Shown one piece after another: positions 16,689 through 21,465 of a stretch of DNA of 21,465 bases. The position numbers were made by a program, and so were the translations under genes. The notes under the pieces were generated by a model that had not been told where the DNA came from, did no database searches, and saw only the letters and a list, made by a program, of their open reading frames with translations. Numbering within the stretch: position 1 is the stretch's first letter; every line of letters begins with the position of its first letter. Source of the stretch: JABDGC01 sp964466595 (GTDB lineage Bacteria > Pseudomonadota > Gammaproteobacteria > DSM-16500); NCBI GenBank assembly GCA_964466595.1, contig CAYXNR010000041.1, positions 1-21,465 on the forward strand, read 5' to 3'.

Positions 16689-18137
16689 ATGAACTTGATG
16701 ATGCCAACGCTTCCCTTAGCCAGTCCTGAGTTTGTTCTGCTCATTATGGGCTGCCTCATTCTTCTGGTAGATGTATTTGTTGCTGCTCGTTTTCGAGTGC
16801 TGACTTATTTCCTCGTACAAGCCACTGTAGCACTCGCTTTTATCTTGACAATTTTCCAATATCAGCAGTATTTCGGACCTCTCACTGGCTTTAGAGGCCA
16901 TTATCTTCTTGATCAACTCGCTATTTTATTGAAGCTCTTTATTTATCCCTTAAGTTTTCTTTCCTTCGCCTATGCTCGTACTTATCTTGAAGAGCGCAAG
17001 ATCGCCTCCAGCGAATATTATATACTCGGGCTTTTTTGCGTGATGGGTATGTCAGTCATGGCTTCTGCTTATAGCCTCTTAACTATTTATTTGGGATTGG
17101 AACTGCTTTCTTTGCCACTTTATGCCCTGGTTGCTTCTTATAAAGATTCGGAAGCAGCCACAGAAGCAGCCATGAAATATTTTGTCATGGGTGCCTTGGC
17201 TTCTGGCTTATTGCTTTATGGGATTTCTATTCTCTATGGCTTAACTGGTAGCATTGATATTCCAACCTTTACACAGCAATTACAGACAGCGCCTACAGCC
17301 ACGGTTGCTTTAGCCCTTGTTTTTATTATAGCCGCTCTCATTTTTAAATTCGGTGCCGTTCCTTTTCATATGTGGGTACCCGATGTTTATCAGGGTGCAC
17401 CCACGGCGGTCACTTTATTTATTGCCACAGCACCCAAGGTTGCCGCCTTTGGAATTATCATGCGGATCTTGGTTCAAGCTATGCCGGCGCTCCATCTCGC
17501 CTGGCAACCCATTTTAATCGTGATCGCCTTGTTGTCGATGCTCTTTGGCAATCTCTTAGCAATTGTGCAACAGAATCTGAAGCGTATGCTGGCCTATTCC
17601 TCTATCGCGCATATAGGCTATAGCTTATTAGGCATCATTGCCGGACCTAGTTATCATGAAGGCTATTCCGCTGCTTTATTTTATCTTCTCACCTATACCC
17701 TCATGGCTGCCGGTGCCTTCGGCTTGATAACACTTTTGAGTCGCGGCGGAATAGAAGCCGATCAGCTAGAAGATTATCGTGGTTTAAATATTCGAAGCCC
17801 TTGGCTTGCTTTCATGCTCTTGCTATTGCTTTTCTCTATGGCCGGTATCCCACCAACCGTCGGCTTTTTTGCAAAGTTGGGTTTATTAAATGCTCTAGTA
17901 GAAGCCAATCTCGTTTGGCTTGCAATTGCTGCCCTTGTTTTTGCGATTATCGGTGCTTATTATTATTTGCGTGTTGTTATGCTCATGTATTTTGAGGAAC
18001 CGACCGAGGCAAATGCAAATCAACCCATCAAACTCTCTTTTGACATGCAGCTTATCCTGACAGCAAATGGCCTTGCTGTTCTCCTTTTAGGTATCCTGCC
18101 CTCTGCCTTGATTGATTTCTGTCGATTTGTGATTTGA
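16689..18137 (+). CDS. nuoN: NADH-quinone oxidoreductase subunit N
   Basis: NuoN is the third antiporter-like pumping subunit of complex I, next to NuoK. The 482-residue protein has about fourteen membrane segments and the conserved E138 (YLGLELLSLPLYALVA), K220 (FKFGAVPFHMWVPDVYQGAP) and K250 (ATAPKVAAFG). The ATG at 16689 has a weak CGGA ribosome site; two further ATGs at 16698 and 16701 are possible starts. It is the last nuo gene. No clear intrinsic terminator is seen in the 62 bases before the next gene. Confidence 0.97.
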   Translation: MNLMMPTLPLASPEFVLLIMGCLILLVDVFVAARFRVLTYFLVQATVALAFILTIFQYQQYFGPLTGFRGHYLLDQLAILLKLFIYPLSFLSFAYARTYLEERKIASSEYYILGLFCVMGMSVMASAYSLLTIYLGLELLSLPLYALVASYKDSEAATEAAMKYFVMGALASGLLLYGISILYGLTGSIDIPTFTQQLQTAPTATVALALVFIIAALIFKFGAVPFHMWVPDVYQGAPTAVTLFIATAPKVAAFGIIMRILVQAMPALHLAWQPILIVIALLSMLFGNLLAIVQQNLKRMLAYSSIAHIGYSLLGIIAGPSYHEGYSAALFYLLTYTLMAAGAFGLITLLSRGGIEADQLEDYRGLNIRSPWLAFMLLLLLFSMAGIPPTVGFFAKLGLLNALVEANLVWLAIAALVFAIIGAYYYLRVVMLMYFEEPTEANANQPIKLSFDMQLILTANGLAVLLLGILPSALIDFCRFVI

Positions 18138-18199
18138 AAGATCAGATAAAAAGGTACATCATAGGGAAAAGGATCCTCAGCTAATAAACTAAGGTGACT

Positions 18200-19630
18200 A
18201 TGCTTCTCTCCAACAAAAGCATCACCATTTTTACCGTTTCCCTAGCACTTTTCATGGATGTGCTGGATACCAATATTATTAACACTGCTATTCCAGCGAT
18301 TTCGCAAAGCCTGCAAGTGAATCCCGTTGATTTAAAAATAGCCTTAATTAGCTATTTTCTGAGTTTAGCTGTTTTCATTCCCTCTAGCGGTTGGGTTGCG
18401 GATAAATATGGTGCTAAACGCATTTTTATTGCAGCACTTGGTCTTTTTACTTTTACTTCTTTTTGGTGTGGTTACGTCCAGACTTTGTTTGAATTGGTTA
18501 TTGCTCGCAGCATTCAGGGAGTGGGCGGCGCATTTATGATTTCTTTAGGCCGTTTAATCATTGCACGTAGTTTTAAGCGGCATGAGTTTGTAGAAGCCAT
18601 GAATGCCGTTATTATTGTCGTTTCAATTGCAGTCATGCTTGGACCTTTCATCGGCGGCTTCATTACCGACCATTTATCCTGGCCCTGGATCTTTTGGGTA
18701 AATGTTCCGGCTGGCATTTTTGTGATTATTTTAGCTGCTTTCAGTTTTCAAGATACGGCGACTAAAAAAGTTCCTCCCTTTGATTTGTGGGGTTTTATTT
18801 TATTTGGCGGCAGTTTAGCTATTCTGTGCTTTTCACTTTCTGAGCTGAGCGAATCAAATTTAGATTTAAACTCAACTATGTTAAAGCTCATCATTGCTGT
18901 TCTCATGATGATCATTTATTTCTTACATGCCAAGAGACATCCTTCGCCCTTAATCAAAACAGCTTTATTTCGTATTCGCACCTTTCAAGTATCCGTTTTA
19001 GGCAATCTCTGCGCCCGTCTTAGCTTTGGCGGCATGCCTTTTCTATTGCCGCTATTGCAGCAAGTAGGTTTAGGTTTGAGTGCGCAATTATCCGGACTCT
19101 TATTAGCGCCCATGGCTTGTGGGATTATTTTTTCAAAATTATTTGCTTTGCCTATTCTACGACGCTTGGGTTATAAGCGTTTCCTGATAACAAACACCTT
19201 AATTGTGGGTTTGATGGTCTGGCTTTTTCAGCTGATTGATACCAACACCTCGCTATATTTTATAGCCGGTTTAACCTTTCTTTTAGGCATTTTTGTTGCA
19301 GCACAATACACCGGCATGAACTCCCTAGCTTTTTCTGACCTTCGTGAAGAGGAACTGAGTGCTTCAACGAGTATCACCTCTACTATACAGGTTTTATCAC
19401 AGACCCTCGGTGTTGCGGTTGCTGCTATCCTACTTCGTTATTTTTCTTCCTCCTTTCTTCAACCCTTAGCACTCTCGCTGCCTGTTTTTCATCATACTTT
19501 TTTCTTAATGGGCATCCTCACCTTTTCCGCTGCCTTCATCTTTACTCGCTTAAAGGTAGGCGACGGCAATCAGATGTTGGTAAAAAAGGGGGAGGAACGA
19601 AAGGGGATCAGTAGACAAGGTCTTGCTTAA
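18200..19630 (+). CDS. MFS drug transporter, DHA2 family, MdtD-like
   Basis: This 476-residue inner-membrane protein is a proton-driven exporter of the 14-segment DHA2 (EmrB/QacA) group. Family motifs are present: DVLDTNIINTAIPAIS (20-35, motif D1), GWVADKYGAKR (64-74, motif A), RSIQGVGGAFM (103-113, motif B) and LGPFIGGFI (147-155, the GP-containing motif C of exporters). The sequence around SGWVADK and the RLIIARSF stretch recalls E. coli MdtD, from memory. The substrate cannot be told from the sequence. I chose the ATG at 18200; the GTG at 18194 overlaps the likely ribosome site AAGG and is less likely. No separate membrane-fusion or outer-membrane partner gene is next to it. It might be read through from nuo, since no terminator is visible. 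Confidence 0.9.
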   Translation: MLLSNKSITIFTVSLALFMDVLDTNIINTAIPAISQSLQVNPVDLKIALISYFLSLAVFIPSSGWVADKYGAKRIFIAALGLFTFTSFWCGYVQTLFELVIARSIQGVGGAFMISLGRLIIARSFKRHEFVEAMNAVIIVVSIAVMLGPFIGGFITDHLSWPWIFWVNVPAGIFVIILAAFSFQDTATKKVPPFDLWGFILFGGSLAILCFSLSELSESNLDLNSTMLKLIIAVLMMIIYFLHAKRHPSPLIKTALFRIRTFQVSVLGNLCARLSFGGMPFLLPLLQQVGLGLSAQLSGLLLAPMACGIIFSKLFALPILRRLGYKRFLITNTLIVGLMVWLFQLIDTNTSLYFIAGLTFLLGIFVAAQYTGMNSLAFSDLREEELSASTSITSTIQVLSQTLGVAVAAILLRYFSSSFLQPLALSLPVFHHTFFLMGILTFSAAFIFTRLKVGDGNQMLVKKGEERKGISRQGLA

Positions 19631-19680
19631 AAATAGGAGAATAGCTAAGCTAATTTTCCACAGTCACAAGGATGATGCTC

Positions 19681-21195
19681 ATGCCCTCGCAACCTATCTC
19701 CACGCCGGAAAAATTAACCGCAACGCCCATGTTTGATTTTGCTTTTACTAAAATCCTGAAAGCTGGAAAAGAATTTCAAAAAGAACCCCAGGTTCAAGTT
19801 TTTGAACCCGAGGGCGACAATCCAACTTACGCCCTGCGTTTTACTGCCGAAAATAAAAGTATTTTTTTACTCAGTCCCGCCTCAGATGATGTAGCGGTTG
19901 ATATGAGAAATTTAGGCACGACGCCTTTGTTCAAGGTTTTGATGAGAGTTCAAGATTTACAAAGGCAGGATTCAGAAACAATTTATTTGCTTCCCTTAGT
20001 AGAGTGTCAATTGATATATCGCGATCTGCTTTATCGTCAGCATGCCGTGATGTTAATGATCAAGGGCAAAGACTGTTATTTATTTGATCCGCGTTCTGAT
20101 TCTTTTATTTCATTTTCCTGGCTTTATAATTTTAAACCACTGGAGGATTGTTTAGCGGAGCAACACTTTACTTTACAAGAAAGTATTTATTTAAGTTGGC
20201 AAATAGATGATATCAACTGCGGTCGTTTTGTGGCAGAGATTGCGGGTCGAGCAGCGGAAGCTGCTTTTACAGGAAAAGATTTAAAAACAATAAGAGCCGT
20301 TTTAAAAAATTCACCCCATAAGCCGGACATTGAAAGTTTGGTGGCAGAATCGAGAGTTTGTGTGACTGATCGCAGGATTAGAGGAAATCAAGCTATCTGT
20401 GAAGTGCGGTGGCAAAATTTTTTGGATTCTCAGGTCAAGATCGAAGATATCCAGGGCCTGGGTCATTGTTTTTTAAACCCGGAGCTTGAAAAAATGAGTA
20501 GGTTTTTTATAAGTGATTGTATTTGGCAAGATTTAAAACCGAAAAAAAGCTTCAGCTTATATCTTCAAGATGCCTCAGAGCCAGAGGCAATCGAGGTTTC
20601 GGTTTCTTATTTGTCAGAAAGGCTAGGCTGTGATGAACTGACAGCCTGCCAAATTATATGGGAGCTTCATAATCAAAATCTGATTAGACTTTTTCAAGAG
20701 CTTCTTTCTTTAGGAATTGAATTGGCAAAAACTCCTCGAATTATGATAGGAAGATTCAAAGATGACATGTCGATAAGAATCCACACGGTAGATAAAAATA
20801 TCTTGTTCACCTATACCTTTTATCGTGTTCCGCTTTTATGCCTAAAAAATAAAACCGAAGTTGGTTCACTAGAAGGTCCAATAGAACTCAGTTTTCAATT
20901 AATGCAAAAACAGGGCAAATGGGGTTGGCAATTTAAAGTTTTAAAAACTAAAAATGCTGATATTCTCCGTATTTTTAAGGATGAATGTCTGCCAGAAGAA
21001 TATTTTATTGATCATCATTGTCATTTTCCTGCAGTAAAAATTGCTCGAAATGGTGATTTAACGAGGTTCATTGATAGGAGATATGTTGATCATAAGCTTA
21101 GCTTGAATCATGGGGGATTGTTTTATCAAGGAGCTGGGGTCAAATCTTGTCTTCAACCTTCACCTCAACCTTATTTGCCGATAATAGGTAGGTAA
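19681..21195 (+). CDS. Unrecognised protein with a CE-clan-like (Ulp1/deubiquitinase-type) cysteine protease signature
   Basis: I do not recognise this 504-residue protein as a named family. Residues 101-190 look like the core of a CE-clan cysteine protease: a strand YLLPLV (102-107), H121 at the start of HAVMLMIKGKDCYLFDP, D136 (FDPRSD), Q174 and C180 in WQIDDINCGRFVAEIAGRA. The order His-Asp-Gln-Cys, the six-residue Gln-to-Cys step and the CG followed by a helix match Ulp1-type enzymes and bacterial deubiquitinases; some CE-clan members are acetyltransferases instead. Residues 200-504 have no motif I can name: a helical part near 300-355, then beta-rich stretches about 360-435. There is no signal peptide or membrane segment, which fits a cytoplasmic or type IV secreted protein. 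The ATG at 19681 is preceded by AAGGA at eight bases; ATGs at 19672 and 19675 are alternatives. Confidence 0.65.
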   Translation: MPSQPISTPEKLTATPMFDFAFTKILKAGKEFQKEPQVQVFEPEGDNPTYALRFTAENKSIFLLSPASDDVAVDMRNLGTTPLFKVLMRVQDLQRQDSETIYLLPLVECQLIYRDLLYRQHAVMLMIKGKDCYLFDPRSDSFISFSWLYNFKPLEDCLAEQHFTLQESIYLSWQIDDINCGRFVAEIAGRAAEAAFTGKDLKTIRAVLKNSPHKPDIESLVAESRVCVTDRRIRGNQAICEVRWQNFLDSQVKIEDIQGLGHCFLNPELEKMSRFFISDCIWQDLKPKKSFSLYLQDASEPEAIEVSVSYLSERLGCDELTACQIIWELHNQNLIRLFQELLSLGIELAKTPRIMIGRFKDDMSIRIHTVDKNILFTYTFYRVPLLCLKNKTEVGSLEGPIELSFQLMQKQGKWGWQFKVLKTKNADILRIFKDECLPEEYFIDHHCHFPAVKIARNGDLTRFIDRRYVDHKLSLNHGGLFYQGAGVKSCLQPSPQPYLPIIGR

Positions 21196-21215
21196 GGTTG
21201 GAGACACAAGGTTTG
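21141..21215 (+). other. Imperfect inverted repeat spanning the stop codon
   Basis: Bases 21141-21160 (caaatcttgtcttcaacctt) pair imperfectly with 21194-21215, whose complement reads caaaccttgtgtctccaacc followed by tt. The arms enclose the last codons and the TAG stop region of the preceding gene. It could be a 3' RNA hairpin or the scar of an inserted repeat. Confidence 0.4.
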
Positions 21216-21238
21216 AGCTTCGACCCTCCTCTCCCCAT

Positions 21239-21273
21239 CCCTCTCCTCCCGCAAAAAGCGCGGGAGGAGAGGG
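21239..21273. repeat. GC-rich hairpin with a perfect 14-bp stem
   Basis: ccctctcctcccgc (21239-21252) and gcgggaggagaggg (21260-21273) pair perfectly around the loop aaaaagc. There is no strong T-run after it, so it looks like a REP-type extragenic repeat that may also slow or stop transcription from the preceding gene. Confidence 0.7.
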
Positions 21274-21309
21274 GGTTTGCTAAGCTAGGCCCGTGAACGG
21301 TTATTATTG

Positions 21310-21327
21310 GGGTTTGTTGAATAAATC
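21310..21327 (+). mobile_element. IS903/IS5-type terminal inverted repeat, putative left end of an IS or remnant
   Basis: gggtttgttgaataaatc matches the 18-base IS903 end ggctttgttgaataaatc at 17 positions (from memory). The element would extend to the right and out of the window. No transposase is visible in the 138 bases that remain, so an intact IS cannot be claimed. Confidence 0.5.
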
Positions 21328-21463
21328 AGCCCTGTTTGAACCCCTCCCACCACGTTTTTTGAGCCCTGTTTGAACCCCTCCCACCACGTTTTTTGAGTCC
21401 TGTTTGAACCCCTCCCACCACGTTTTTTGAGTCCTGTTTGAACCCCTCCCACCACGTTTTTTG
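21328..21463. repeat. Four 34-bp tandem repeats, array running off the window edge
   Basis: Units start at 21328, 21362, 21396 and 21430, each containing ctgtttgaacccctcccac followed by cacgttttttg. The first two begin agccctg and the last two agtcctg. A fifth copy begins at 21464. There are no spacers, so this is not a CRISPR array; the 34-base period does not keep a reading frame. Confidence 0.9.
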
Positions 21464-21465
21464 AG

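Noticed and set aside
19622..19650. Promoter for the protease-like gene (TTGCTT, 17 bases, TAAGCT)
   Set aside because: The -10 box matches the consensus at only three positions, too weak to report as a feature.
21328..21465. CRISPR array
   Set aside because: The 34-base units are directly contiguous with no spacers between them and no cas genes nearby.

Overview
The window reads as the chromosome of a gammaproteobacterium from the Legionellales / Coxiella-like group. The pointers are the gene order tpiA, secG, tRNA-Leu(GAG), nuoA to nuoN, the separate nuoC and nuoD genes (fused in enteric bacteria), and flanking genes with eukaryote-like features of the kind carried by intracellular, effector-secreting relatives. 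The taxonomic placement is inferred from synteny recalled from memory; no sequence search was possible.

Layout. Bases 1-411 hold the 3' end of a repeat-rich gene (18 glutamines, then seven copies of a seven-residue repeat). Bases 514-950 hold a compact DUF559 nuclease gene boxed between two 47-bp inverted repeats that differ at one base. Bases 1029-2075 (minus strand) encode a protein with two RanBP2/NZF-type zinc fingers and a C-terminal membrane hairpin, with a clear promoter at 2134-2162. Bases 2076-2388 are non-coding, with REP-like GC-rich palindromes, the minus-strand promoter and a plus-strand promoter for tpiA.

Bases 2389-18137 are the conserved core: triosephosphate isomerase, the SecG translocase subunit, tRNA-Leu(GAG) and all fourteen subunits of NADH:quinone oxidoreductase (complex I). 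The nuo genes are tightly packed: five junctions overlap and the largest gap is 31 bases, which indicates one translationally coupled operon. All expected Fe-S ligands are visible in NuoB, E, F, G and I, and the key charged residues of the proton-pumping subunits L, M and N are present, so the complex looks functional. NuoG lacks the optional N7 cluster ligands.

Downstream on the same strand are an MFS drug transporter of the DHA2 type (MdtD-like) and an unrecognised 504-residue protein. That last protein carries a His-Asp-Gln-Cys arrangement (H121, D136, Q174, C180) with the order and spacing of CE-clan ubiquitin/SUMO-like proteases, and is the most interesting gene here. The window closes with inverted repeats, an 18-base match (17/18, from memory) to the end of IS903-type elements, and four 34-bp tandem repeats running off the edge.

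In short, a housekeeping bioenergetic block is bracketed by accessory DNA: a possible nuclease-repeat cassette, two candidate host-directed proteins with a ubiquitin theme (one possible ubiquitin binder, one possible ubiquitin-like protease), and mobile-element debris.
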